From contig CM049314.1 of NCBI GenBank assembly GCA_026874595.1, positions 29,465,729 through 29,529,728 of the forward strand: a stretch of 64,000 nucleotides of DNA. Direction: 5' to 3'. Shown here in pieces: positions 43,083 through 54,439 of the stretch. The stretch is from Sipunculus nudus. Lineage: Eukaryota > Annelida > Sipuncula > Golfingiida > Sipunculidae. Both the position numbers and the translations under genes were made by a program. Below the pieces are notes generated by a model. That model did no database searches. It worked only from the letters and a program-made list of their open reading frames with translations, and was not told the origin of the DNA. Position 1 is the stretch's first letter, and every line of letters begins with the position of its first letter.

Positions 43083-44189
43083 ATGAACTTGGAATCAAGC
43101 ACTAAAAGGACTAGAACAAGTTCTTTAGACTCTGATGGTACTATCCACCCGAATCCTAAACAGGGCAAGATAAACATGGAGGAAATCAGTGAAGTGACAG
43201 GTAACACTTTGCTTTCTGAGATAAGAAATCTAAAAGGTGAGATAAAATCACTAAAGTAAGATTTCAAAGTTTGTCTTAGTGAGTCAGTTGAAAGAATACG
43301 CCTAGATATTACGCAAATAATTGATTCGAAATTCGCCGAGTTGAACAATCGTATAGACATCGAAATCGGTATCCTGACAAGGAGAATCGATGACTTAGAT
43401 AGCAGAATGTCCGTGATAGAAAAATCCGCGACCAAGATAGGAAACAAGCCGTTTGATCCTGATGTCACTGTGGTAGCTATTAGAGTGGTGCAAAATGATA
43501 ATGAAGACCCTAAAAAGCTTGCAGAGAGAATTATTCAGGAAGGTGTTGGTCTAGATGATATACCTGTGGTTAGGGCACTTAGACTCGGCGCTAGAAATGG
43601 AAGACCGGGTTTACTCAAAATTGAGCTAGCAAGTGAAGGTGACAAAATAAAAGTACTGCGCAATAAACAGAATCTCGAAAACTCTGGTCTTTATAAACGT
43701 GTGTTTCTGAAGTCCTCCCAGACGCATGCCGAACGGCTAATCCAGCTCAACTTTAGAACTATTCTGAGCGAACTTCCAAATGGTGGGCAGTACAGAATAA
43801 CCGGCAACGGTAAGCTGGTTCACACTAGTAGTTCACACTATCGGGGAACAGATGATTATCACACAACAATAGACAAGCAAATATTACAAAGAGCCCCAGT
43901 ACGGTCGCAAGGCCAGATGTCTACAGCTGGCTCTCAAGGGATGCCCAGTATGAAAGCATTCGCGCCCTCGGATCAGAGCGCCGTGATGCACACTCACCCT
44001 GCCGGAGTCAATATCCCTTCGTTACCGCCACCGCATACCTTAATAACTACCGGACTTACAATAGCCCAGGGCCCTTCGCTGGTCAGTGGATCCCACCTGA
44101 CCACCCCCGCACCGACAAACCTCCAAGCGGCAACTACCCCTCAGGTGTTTGTGCCCAGCTGTGCCACGATCCCTGTACACACCCATTAG
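43083..44189 (+). pseudogene. LINE ORF1 (coiled-coil plus RRM-like region), one premature stop
   Basis: ATG at 43083 opens MNLESSTKRTRTSS. An in-frame TAA near 43257 (SLK*DFK) breaks it, after which the same frame stays open to 44189. The region after the stop has heptad-like repeats (IGILTRRIDDLDSRM) followed by DVTVVAIRVVQND, RALRLGARNGRPGLLKIEL and LYKRVFLKSSQTHAER, wording typical of nucleic-acid-binding ORF1 proteins of L1-like or CR1-like LINEs. The Pro/Thr-rich tail ends 34 bp before the ORF2 frame. One stop in about 370 codons suggests a fairly young copy. Confidence 0.8.
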
Positions 44190-44222
44190 GGGAATACCCA
44201 ACTCTCGTGTGACCAGGCCGAT

Positions 44223-45508
44223 TTGCTCGCTTTGTGTGTTTGGAATGTGAACGGATGGACTACGAACAATGCAAAATTAAGGAGCAAAATTCTGCTGAAA
44301 TTAAACATTGACATTATATGTATTTGTGAAACTCATTTAAAAATAACGATACTATTGAGCTTGATAATTATGTTTGGTATGGCCACAATAGAAAAATGCT
44401 CCATGTAAACGCGAAAAAAGGGTCAGGTGGAGTTGCTATATTTGTTCGACGAGATTTACATGTAACATTTAATATTCAGATTGTTGACAGGACCAAAGAC
44501 GGTATATTAGGGATACAGTTAGTACATAGATTCACAGACTGTCATATTGTTGTTTATGTTTGTTATCTTCCACCTGAACAGTCACCGTGGGGCAGGGATA
44601 GTGATTCTTTTTTCGCTCATTTGACACAGGCAGTTTACTCTTGTTCTGATGTTGACCATGTCTTTATACTTGGAGATTTTAATGCTCGTTTAGGTAAACT
44701 ACAAGACACTATTCCTGAGATAGAAAATTTAGAACCCAGAGAAATTTTAGATGAAACTCGTAATCTTCATGGTGAAAGCCTGATTGAATTCCTTAAAGAA
44801 AATATGCTTTGTGTTCTTAATGGTAGAATAGACAGACACATGAATGATTTCACCTCAGTCACCGGTAGGGGAAAATCAGTCGTTGATTTTATAATAACTG
44901 GTCATGATACCCTCGAAAAATGTACTGGTTTCAGGATACGTCATGGTATTGACGTCATTGATGAGTTTAAACTACAAAGTATGATCGAGGTACATTGTAA
45001 AGTACCAGATCATGCGATTCTCATGGTTTCAGTCAGATTAACACACAACACTGATTTTATTGTTTCTTCTGACACTAGCACGAAAATTTATCGTTTAATG
45101 CAACCTGAGGCACCGAACTGCCCTCTTCCTACTTTAAAAAAATGTATCAATTTCAACGACATCCCAAAAAGTATTTTAAATAATGAACCTTTTGTCAACA
45201 AAGCTCAGGCTTTCTTTGAAAATAATCGTGGCCCTTATGAAAATGTTGAAATAGACCTGTGTTACAGACAATTTTGTAGCATCATATATGAAGAAATAAA
45301 CGACCGATTGCCCTCCAAACAGAATAGGGCACGGAACATGTGCACGCCCAGTAAACGGAAAATAAGTATGAAGTCGTATTGGGACGATAAACTGGAAGAG
45401 GCCTGGATTTATATGCGGAACAAAGAACATAATTTGAAGAATCATTTAAGAAAAGGGTTACATAATATTGTACTAAGACAAGAATTTACTCAGGCGTTGT
45501 TTCGATAA
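44223..45508 (+). pseudogene. LINE ORF2, apurinic-type endonuclease domain with a frameshift
   Basis: The first frame (to 44408) gives LCVWNVNGW and IDIICICETHL, and the second (from 44396) gives GSGGVAIFVRRDL, YVCYLPPEQSPWG, FILGDFNARLG, SVVDFIITG and VPDHAILMVSVRL. These are the endonuclease motifs N, E, Y, GDFN and DH. The frame change near 44340-44400 looks like a one-base loss in an A run. After the endonuclease comes a basic linker. Another frame change occurs at 45500-45510. Confidence 0.88.
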
Positions 45509-45509
45509 A

Positions 45510-46238
45510 ATGTTAAGGTGTAAAGAAAGAATTTACCGCAGAAAAAAGTTGGCTGATATTGAGAATGTGGCAAAAACAAATCAAAAACAATTTTGGCGAT
45601 TGGTCAATCGTTTGGGTTCCCAAAAAAGGTCAAGGATACCACTGTCGGTCAGAAATAATGGTGTTTTAGTGTATGATTTGACGACTGTAAGGAACTATTG
45701 GGGAAAAGAATTCTTAAAATTATACCAACAGACAGAGGTATCGGATTTGGATAAACGGTTTCATGAAAACATAAAATATATTATTTTAAGCGAAGAAAAT
45801 AAAATGAAGCTTCCTCACTATGAAAGTAATATTATGCTAAACTGTGATATTTCTTTTCATGAAACAGAATCCATCGTTAAGCACCTAAAAAATAGGAAAA
45901 GTGTTGGAATCGATTTTATACGGTTTAAAAATATTCGAGACGCAATCACAGGTAAATTTAGAAAATTAAAACCTGAGGAAAGAATATGCACCATGTGTGA
46001 GGACAATTCAATTGAAGATGAAATCCATTTCATATGCTCATGTCCAAAATATGAGGAAATAAGAGAGGAACTTTACAAATCTATTCATAACAGTGAAACC
46101 GAGTTGTTAGGATTATCTCCTAAAAGTCAATTTATATACCTGCTTCAAAACTGTGTTAAAGAAATCAGTGACTTTGTAGCCAAAGCATGGGAGATAAGAA
46201 AGAACTGTTTGTACGCCTGTACCACCATTATCGACTAG
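45510..46238 (+). pseudogene. LINE ORF2 remainder: linker joined to C-terminal zinc knuckle, reverse transcriptase deleted
   Basis: It starts RIYRRKKLADIENV and NQKQFWRLVNRLGS, the usual stretch before the RT, and reaches KNRKSVGID at about 45912, the first RT motif (K..G.D). It then passes directly to ERICTMCEDNSIEDEIHFIC and SCPKYEEIREELY, the C-terminal CxxC..H..C knuckle. The entire RT core (about 1.2-1.5 kb expected) is absent. The frame is open across the join, so one deletion in a fairly young copy is likely. The element ends near 46370 at a (TA)n tract. Confidence 0.88.
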
Positions 46239-46372
46239 AGAATTGAGTGTCATATAAACCCCTGCCAGGGTTGGGTACTATAAGCAGACATTTATTATAT
46301 TTTTCATGTATTATTGTACATGACACTATAATAAATAAACTCATATATATCAACTGTGGTAGTTATCACAAA

Positions 46373-46374
<2 letters not shown>

Positions 46375-46432
<58 letters not shown>

Positions 46433-46570
46433 ATTGTTACCCTCCGATGTAAAGTTCTCTATGGCCTACAGACTTGGCCAGAGCGGTATAAACTACATTC
46501 ACCTGATGATCGGGTCGCATCCCGTGAAACAGACTGTTGTGAATTTACAGTGTTGTTTTTTTTTCAGAGT

Positions 46571-46631
<61 letters not shown>

Positions 46632-46632
46632 G
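46375..46632. repeat. (TA)n tracts (46375-46428, 46571-46632)
   Basis: TA runs with GTATA variants in the second. The first directly follows the LINE 3' end. Confidence 0.95.
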
Positions 46633-46639
46633 TCAGAAA

Positions 46640-47374
46640 TGTCTTAAAGGTTAACATCATTTTTTCACCTTGTTATACACTGTGACTTGCTAGTATGCAT
46701 GCATGGTCCTGACACTGCATTGTGTACTGTACCTTCACACCCAGTGCAGCCACTACAAGGACTTGATTGAAGTACCGGTATAGGAGATATAAGATGAACG
46801 CCCCTGAGCTCCCCCCCCCCCCCCTTTTCCGCCCCTGTGTGAAACAAAATGTGAAAATACATACTTTCTGTGAGTATCCGTCGCTACTGGTAGGCTTACT
46901 ACGTAGGCTAGCATGCAATGTGTGAAACAGACCATGAAGTGCATGCGTTATGCGAGGCAGAATGTGAATATACATGGATATATGTGTCACCAGGGCGGAT
47001 ATTAAATATTTTTCGACCTTACCAAAAAAAGCTGGGGAAAAACTCATATTACATCGTCACGCTTTAAGTTACAATGTCGGTCTTGCTTTATAATGCATTT
47101 AAGCTATCCCATATTGCACAATTACAACTTAAATTTTCAATAAATTTCCACACCTGGGACCAATACCTCCTCAACCCTCTCCACAACCCCTCCGACGCAT
47201 CGCGCCTCGGCTCATCCACTTTGCGGCCTTGCAATATGAGCCAACCCCCCCCCCCCCCACTTTTCAAAATTCCTGTATCCGCCCCGTCACAGTGTCTGTG
47301 CGCGTTTGTATACGAGTAGTGATGGATTTCCTTACCGGTTCCCCGCCAGAAAATAGAATAAAAGCCAGCAGAAA

Positions 47375-47380
<6 letters not shown>
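46640..47380. other. Poly-C modules, no gene
   Basis: C homopolymers lie at about 46811-46824 and 47246-47260, each near CGCCCCTG or CCGCCCCGTC wording. Overlapping 60-124 residue frames on both strands are crossed by these runs and are not credible genes. Confidence 0.6.

Positions 47381-47426
<46 letters not shown>
47381..47426. repeat. (TA)n microsatellite
   Basis: TA dinucleotide run. The 204-residue minus-strand frame passing through it (poly IYIYIY) is an artefact. Confidence 0.95.
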
Positions 47427-47429
<3 letters not shown>

Positions 47430-47559
47430 TATTATTATGTAAATAGTATATATAAATAATATATAGGTCTGTAATTCAACAGGTCTGGGGCCCTTATAGG
47501 TACCAATCATCCCTGTGAATATAAGAAAGATCAAACATGATTTTGTTGAGATATAGCGT

Positions 47560-48960
47560 GCGAAAGAACGCAAGGACGAACGGCACGAACAGACGACTGA
47601 CACAGTGATCACTATAGAGCACCGCTTTTCATGCGGAGCCCTTATAAAAAAAAGCATTTTTAAAATGTCTTCGGCCCGTCGCATTACATCGGTTAGGCAC
47701 ACAGTTCTCTCGTCGACTTGTCATTATTAAATATTTCCTTTAATTAATCATCATATTTTATGATGAGACGAATGATCTGACAGTCCGAGATGTAACCTTT
47801 TATGGCTCGCTTGAAGCATTTAATTTTCAGGGGCACCCACTTTGCAAATGCGATAGTAATGGAGGATTCGTGTCCGGACTTACTTTCGAATCCGATTTCG
47901 AGTCCACTTTTTAAGGGACTCGGGGTCCTGGAATCGTACTTGGGGATAAAGAACTCGAGAAATCTGGAAGTCTATCTCGATTCCAGCAGAGGGAAAGCTC
48001 GGTCATATATTATAAAGACTTTATATTCATGTGCGAATTATTACCATAATATTACCATATAGGCCAAGCTTCATGTCTGCATCCTGAGATAAACTAAACA
48101 TTTAGGTAAAACGCAAATGTAAACAAACATAGGAATAATTATGGTAATCTCAATTTTCTTATTTTAATTTTTGTTTTAATTAGGATTTTTTGATGGACTC
48201 GCACTTTAACTCGGACTCAAAGGTGGACTTGTACTTAAAACTCAAGGACTCGGGTAGCCTGGACTCCACTTGCACTCGTACTCGGATTATGTAGACTCGT
48301 CTACATAACTACATACGAGTTGTTACTATCTTCTCTAGGTCCTATCAATAAACGATAACCTGCTTACACTGTTGCCCATAAAAAAGTCACCGGGTTACAG
48401 GACATAAGTTGCATCGACAACAGAATAATTGACACTATAATTGTAATAAATTTGGCAGCGTAAAAGATACAGATAAAATGTGTAAAATATACAATATAAA
48501 TACAAATGGCGCCACTCACAATAAGGGATCGATTAATTATGATATATGAACATACGAGGTTTCAGGACATTATAGATCGAAGCACAGCTAAGGACTTGAA
48601 GCAATTGCTGCTATTTGGCAGTTTCAAAATAACAGGTAATAATGCGTGAAAGTTTAAAGGCACCCAGTGCGTTAACAATTTCAGATACTTGGGCTTTAGT
48701 ATCAAACGTTATAAACAGGTGCATTATTTCTGGTGTGAGCAAATAAGCCCCATAACTCGAAGAAAATGGCTCTCGGTGAGGTAATTTCAGGTTTTCTGTA
48801 TGATCTCAAGGAATTCCTTGTAATTTACTTTTTACATGTCCAGTGGTTACGATTTGTGCCCCGTTAACGGACGACGGACAAACATAATCGCTACAACTTC
48901 GACGACTTACAATTACTTAAGCTGAAGAAAAGAATATACAAACGGGCAGATGTACTTTAT
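47560..48960. other. Asymmetric-repeat fragments, otherwise no gene
   Basis: CAAGGACGAACGG then GATCACTATAGAGC at 47572-47625 and GTTAACGGACGACGGACAAA at 48864-48885 are decayed copies of the hairpin-side module of the asymmetric repeat family. Frames in between (for example 47802-48062) are unrecognised. Confidence 0.5.
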
Positions 48961-49069
48961 TTCCAACCAAGACAGATCTGAATTTCACACCACGGAGGAT
49001 GTAACTTTCCAGGTTCTCTTACAGTCAGTCAAATCAACAGGCAGACCTTAGAAAATATACATACACGGG

Positions 49070-49450
49070 TTAAACTCTAAATATACTCAGAGGCTAACGT
49101 AGGTTAACAAAATAATATAATAACAAAATGAAAGAATACTTACAGGTCACTTGGGGTATGTCAATATAAATATACGCATTCACAGTCCTATTCAACAAAG
49201 CACATAAAAAGAGTCCTCCGAACAGCTGGTTCACATCACGTGACTCCACATTAACAAGTCCACAGTAAATATACTCAAAGACTAACGTAGGTTAACAAAA
49301 TAATATAATAACAAAATGAAAGAATACTTACAGGTCACTTGGGGTATTCAACATAAATGAACGTAAACACACAGTCTTATTCAACAAAGCACACAAAAAG
49401 AGTCCTCCGAACAGCCGGTTCACATCACGTGACTCTACACATGACTCCAC
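49070..49450. repeat. Tandem duplication, ~190 bp unit, two copies
   Basis: Copies start at about 49077 and 49267 with AAATATACTCA.AG.CTAACG and run through TACAGGTCACTTGGGGTAT, AAAGAGTCCTCCGAACAGC and TTCACATCACGTGACTC, about 93% alike. Confidence 0.9.
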
Positions 49451-49797
49451 ACTGATTCCATAGTCCTAGCGTAATCCCTATGTACACAGAAAACTTAAAA
49501 TCACTGACTCGCACTTAAGTTCTCCTTTAGCGAATGGCCATCACCGCAGAACACGCGTAACTAGTCCATCGATATAAATCCAGCGTAAATCCACAAATGT
49601 TCTATGTTAGAGCCCTCTGTCAATGGCTCTCTAAAACTTATCTGCACTCAACTATAACTCTCCGGCTGTCGGATACCGATTAACTACCACTAGCGAATCT
49701 CAGCGACGTCATATCCCAGCGTCATATCCCAGGGTCATAAAAAAAGTCTCCCGCCTGTTACTGGGAGCCCTCTAAACGACCCGCATTGCCTGTCCGT

Positions 49798-50459
49798 CGG
49801 CACAGGCGCTTGAATCGCTATTTGTGTTGATATTGGCTTAAATCGTGTTCAGTTTACCTTAACAACAATCCCCTACCGTTTAATGAGCTGTAAACCATGT
49901 TATATCGCTTGCCGGTACTTGTTTATATAATAGATACACAAGGCCGGCATCCAAGTCTGCGGACGAGTCTGTATCCATTAAGCGACGAGCAGACAGATTT
50001 AACCCAGATTACTATTTCCATCATTATCAACCAATCAGGTGTTAGGTTCCAGGGGGGAATCCTTACTGCTGACCAAGATAAATGGGGATTTCCTCGTTTG
50101 GGGTAACAGCTGCTTAATGGATGCAGACTAGTTACAAATAAGAGCTCATTACAAGTAGTACACTGTGTGTATTGGAATTGTTAATGCTTTTATAGAAAGA
50201 AGAACTGGCCATTTAACGACTGTAAGTTTCTTCCCTCGAAAATCTTTGAAATATGCGGAAATTTGAATTGATTTCTTGTATTATCGCCAACCCACCGCAG
50301 ACTTGGATGCCGGCCTTGTGTATCTATTATATAAACAAGTACCGGCAAGCGATATAACATGGTTTACAGCTCATTGAACGGTAGGGGATTGTTGTTAAGG
50401 TAAATTGAACACGATTTAAGCCAATATCAACACAAATAGCGATTCAAGCGCCTGTGCCG
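49798..50459. repeat. Large inverted repeat: 165 bp arms, ~330 bp spacer
   Basis: The left arm 49798-49962 (CGGCACAGGCGCTTGAATCG ... CATCCAAGTCTGCGG) is repeated in reverse at 50295-50459 with only a few differences. Inside the spacer a second inverted pair exists (GTCTGTATCCATTAAGC at about 49967, GCTTAATGGATGCAGAC at about 50112). Transcribed, it would fold into a long hairpin. It could be a foldback transposon or a recent inverted duplication. No coding sequence is recognised in it. Confidence 0.92.
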
Positions 50460-51149
50460 TCGGCAAGCATCACTACAGTCTCTGCAGTACTGCACACAAC
50501 ATCAGAAGACGGCTCTCTCAGGATAGACTGTCCATACATTATGACGCTACAACCCAACAAGGCGCACTGAATAAAAAGCCGGTCGGAGTGCTCGCAGCTA
50601 AACACAGGTAAGACACCACTGTCAAAGCGGGTACCGGGCTCTTGTGTCGACAATCACAAGTTCCGCAAGACTCCATCGCCGATCAGCACCACTATCCATC
50701 TATTCCGCTGTCACAAACAACAAATTACAGTAGTCACGCCCCAAAGTATAATACGTGGGAAAATTATTCTAAGTGAAGTCCAAAAACATAAATAGACATG
50801 TTTGCGCTAGCTAAACACCGTTGCTAAGGAGATCGTCCTACAAGATCTACGTCTCACAGCTTAAGAAAGGAACATCAAAGGTGCAGGTGTTCTATACTGA
50901 TCGCGAATCTCTCTGATGTCGATATTAAATAAACTACGTGCTACTCCTAACTGAGTTTCTCACGCAAATATAATCTGCAAAACAATTTCCTGATCATAGT
51001 CCCTATATCTAAATATATACACAAAAAGTCACAGTCCTCTGGTGACACTGAATTCCTCCTCATGGATGTGTGGGAACCCTTTGACCTATCCCCTCCTTGG
51101 AATAAATAAATCATCTATCTGACCTTTATTAACTCAAAGGTAATCCCAT

Positions 51150-51535
51150 GGAGCTTATAAAAAATGGGCGAGAAAACGTGGATATCATCGCACAAAGGCT
51201 GCCTGTTTTGTTTATATCAGCGTGTTTTAAATATGTGGGGCCCGCTAAAATAATTAAAAAAAAATGAACAAGTCCATCTGGCGGCAAGTTAGATAAGCCA
51301 GATCTCTACATATGGCGTTTTGTAACAAGCTAACACCTCAGGTTACATGATTTTTCCCGTTTGTGAACATTGCTATGTTTACAAACATGTTGTTGATAAA
51401 CAAGTTCAAACATCCTTCACGGAGGCGTTATAAGAATTGTTAATAACCAGAATTCCCCGGAGATCATTTTTATATTCTCAGACATTCACATAATTCTTGT
51501 TCAAAAAGTAGGTGAATGGGCAGCTTCAAGTTTAC
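51150..51535. repeat. Dispersed repeat shared with 16840-17045
   Basis: GAAAACGTGGATATCATCGC, ATATGTGGGGCCCGC and GTAGGTGAATGGGCAGC match the intronic copy at 16.9 kb. Extra internal sequence makes this copy longer. Confidence 0.7.
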
Positions 51536-51539
51536 ATAA

Positions 51540-52750
51540 GTCACGCTTCACTTCTTTCTCCGGGTTCACTCAATGACCAGTAACAGTGTGAGATATTAAT
51601 ATCATGTATACATGTAACATAAATGACAGCGGGTCTAGCATCAACTTAACACCCCCAGCGGTAATATACAATTAGTGTAAGGCACATGTATGCAGTATAA
51701 CGACGGATCACAAGTCTCGTTACATGTAAAATGTCGGATATTAACCTACAGCATAACTTAACTTGGCGTCATTTCCCTTTCAGTTTTCACTGAAGATGTT
51801 TATCACAGTTCCAGCACGTTACACATGGGGCAGATAGACACGGGTTGGAAACGTCCTGTTCTGAATAACTCATCGGACAGGACCTTCACAACACAACAAT
51901 TAGGAATCTTGCCTGCCTATATCGGATTGGATCCGATTTATTATACAGTTAATTGTTCTCAAGTAGTTTGAATTGTATTCGTATTTATTGTATGATGTAT
52001 GAGGATATATCATGTTTAAAATATTGTATCGCATATTCTTTATAAAAATAAAAGAGTACAATGTAAACATGTGTAAGATTCTGTAACATAGTTTCGGCCG
52101 ATGACTACAAATTAAACATTTTTTTATGCGTTGTCCCGGTTTCCGAGTGTCACACCTACATTTTGGCCACCTTTATGTTATCTGGTACCTACACGTTCAG
52201 ATTCATTGATTCATCGAGCAACGTAGGCGTCTGCTTCATTAATAATGAACGAGACAATTGAACCAATCAAATTTCTCGCATAATCCCTTGTCCTTAGCGG
52301 CTACGCAGAACATGTCTGATTGGATTATTAGTCGAGAAGTGTACTGCAATCAGTCATATAAACTTGCCCTGTTTCTGGTATGTGTGTTTTTATTCAAACG
52401 GCATGTGAACAATGTATTTTTTTATATTTGGTTCAATGGATTTGAATGGCAGTCCTGATTTCGGCCCGAAAAACTGCAGTCTTATTCACTTATTACACTG
52501 GCCTACATCATTTTGGAAAATATCTGCTTCAAAGATAAACATGGAAAAATCTTACTTGCTTTGATAAGATGGATTGTAAAAGAAATGATCAAAGGGCTGG
52601 TTCGCTAATGATTTTAAGATATTTATTGGTAAAGTTTTAATACAAAGATACACGGGTGTCATTATATTATACAATAGATGTATATATCTTACATAATTAC
52701 AGAGAAGACATATCCTGAAAATTGTTAACTTTCCAGGCTCTAACTGGTTC
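51540..52750. other. No gene seen
   Basis: AT-rich, short frames only. Confidence 0.5.
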
Positions 52751-52833
52751 TAAAACTGTCTTATGATATATTTTGATTGCATGTGTAACAAATTACAAGC
52801 TTAACAATTACATAAAACAACAATGTTCCGACT

Positions 52834-54439
52834 TTATTCAGTATCTGCACGGCGCCTTTTGGCCTGTCTCTTGTACACAGCAGTAGGATCATCCCTTGCC
52901 ACATTCCAACAGTAGTCAGCAAGCATAGATGCACTCCATTTTCCCTGATATCTTTTCTCCATAGCTGCAATGTCCTGGTGGAAACGTTCACCATGCTCAT
53001 CACTCACTGCTCCACAGTTCAATGGCTTCAGGAGGTTTGTCACCAGCTTCTCATAATTATCTGCTTTGTTGTTTCCCAGAAACTCCGTTGCAACTGATTG
53101 AAAGGCTTCCCATGCCTTCTTTTCCTTCCCACACAAGAGACGATCAAACGTATCATCTCTTAGAAGTTCCCGAATCTGTGGACCGACGAAGACACCTTCG
53201 TTGATTTTAGCTTCACTTAGTCTTGGAAACTTCTCATAGAGATATTTGAAACCTGCTTTCGTTTTATTTATAGCCTTCACAAAGTTCTCATTAGCCCCAG
53301 CTTAATATCGAAAAGTGGTAACAACTTTTTCTGGGGGTTAACAAGGGGTGGATGTTTGACATTTTTCTTCCCTGGTTCCAGTCACTGTCATGGTGGAAAG
53401 TCTTTCTTTACGTAGTGGGAATCCCTGGCTCTGCTGTCCCATTCACAGAGAAAACAGCAGTACTTTGTATATTCACCCTGCAGGCCAAGCAAGAGAGCAA
53501 CAACTTTCAAATCACCACAGAGCTGCCACTGATGTTGCTCATACACCTCAGCAGCTGTTGCAGCAGCATATTTTCATATGTCTCTTTCATATGGACGGCA
53601 TGGCCAACTGGAATGCATGGCAAATTATTGCCATTGTGTGGCAAAACAGCTTTTAGACTGGTTTTGGATGAATCGTTGAAGAATCTCCATTCATCTGGGT
53701 CATAAGGGATGCTTAGGGCTACCATAAAACCTTTAATATCATTACAGTAAACCAATTCACCTTCCACTGAGAAACATTGAACCAGATCTTTTTGGCGATC
53801 ACGGAACCTGGAGATTCTGACATCATTCTCCAAAAGGTTCCACTGTTGAAGTCTGGAGCCCAACAGTTCTGCTTTACTCTTTGGCAGTTCCAAATCCCTG
53901 ACCAGGTCATTTAGTTCACTCTGTGATATGAGGTGTGGTTCAGGGGAGGAAAATGGTAGCCTGAAGTCTGAATCAGCTGATGTAGACGCTTCAAGACCAG
54001 CTGTATCCTGATCATCATCTCGATCGTCATCTGAGTCTAGAATGAAGGATTCTGGTGGATCAGGAATAGGTAGTCCTTCTCCATTAGGTATTGGGCGCAG
54101 AGCTGATGGTACATTTGGATATTGCAAAATCCATTTTTGCTTTCTAGATATTCCTTTTGCAATTGGGGGAACCATACAAAAAAAAGCAATTGCTGGTTCT
54201 CGCCAAATCATTGGAACTGCGAAAGGCATACATTTTCTTTTCTTGTTGAGCCACTGATGAAGATTAGTTGCACACGTGTTACAACAATTATGTGGGTCCT
54301 GGTCACCAATTTTGCATCCAAAATAAAGATGGTATGCTTTCTTCACCATTGCAGTTATACTGCGCTTTTATGATGCAAAGGTTACCTCGCAACATATATA
54401 ACAGAATTTATCCGGATTGTTGACACAGTTTCGAGGCAT
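52834..54439 (-). pseudogene. Decayed transposon-associated gene of the 'DEHGERFHQD' family
   Basis: ATG at 54439 opens MPRNCVNNPDKFCYIC, a Cys-rich start; an in-frame stop follows (TFAS*KRS). From 54349 the frame reads YHLYFGCKIGDQDPHNCCNT, then MPFAVPMIWREP, EPHLISQSELNDLVRDLELP, KAELLGSRLQQWNLL and DEWRFFNDSSKTSLKAVLPH. Near 53520 it shifts to QLCGDLKVVALLLGLQ and YTKYCCFLCEWDSR, breaks again, and ends in GPQIRELLRDDTFD, DEHGERFHQDIAAMEKRYQG and MLADYCWN. I recognise this order from numerous unnamed arthropod, cnidarian and mollusc proteins that occur in many copies per genome, which implies a mobile element. The true transposon class is unknown to me. At least two frameshifts and three stops make this copy dead. 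Confidence 0.8.

Noticed and set aside
43076-43468. 130-residue minus-strand frame
   Set aside because: Shadow of the LINE ORF1 on the opposite strand.
47088-47702. 204-residue minus-strand frame
   Set aside because: It passes through a (TA)n tract and a poly-C run, with no domain.
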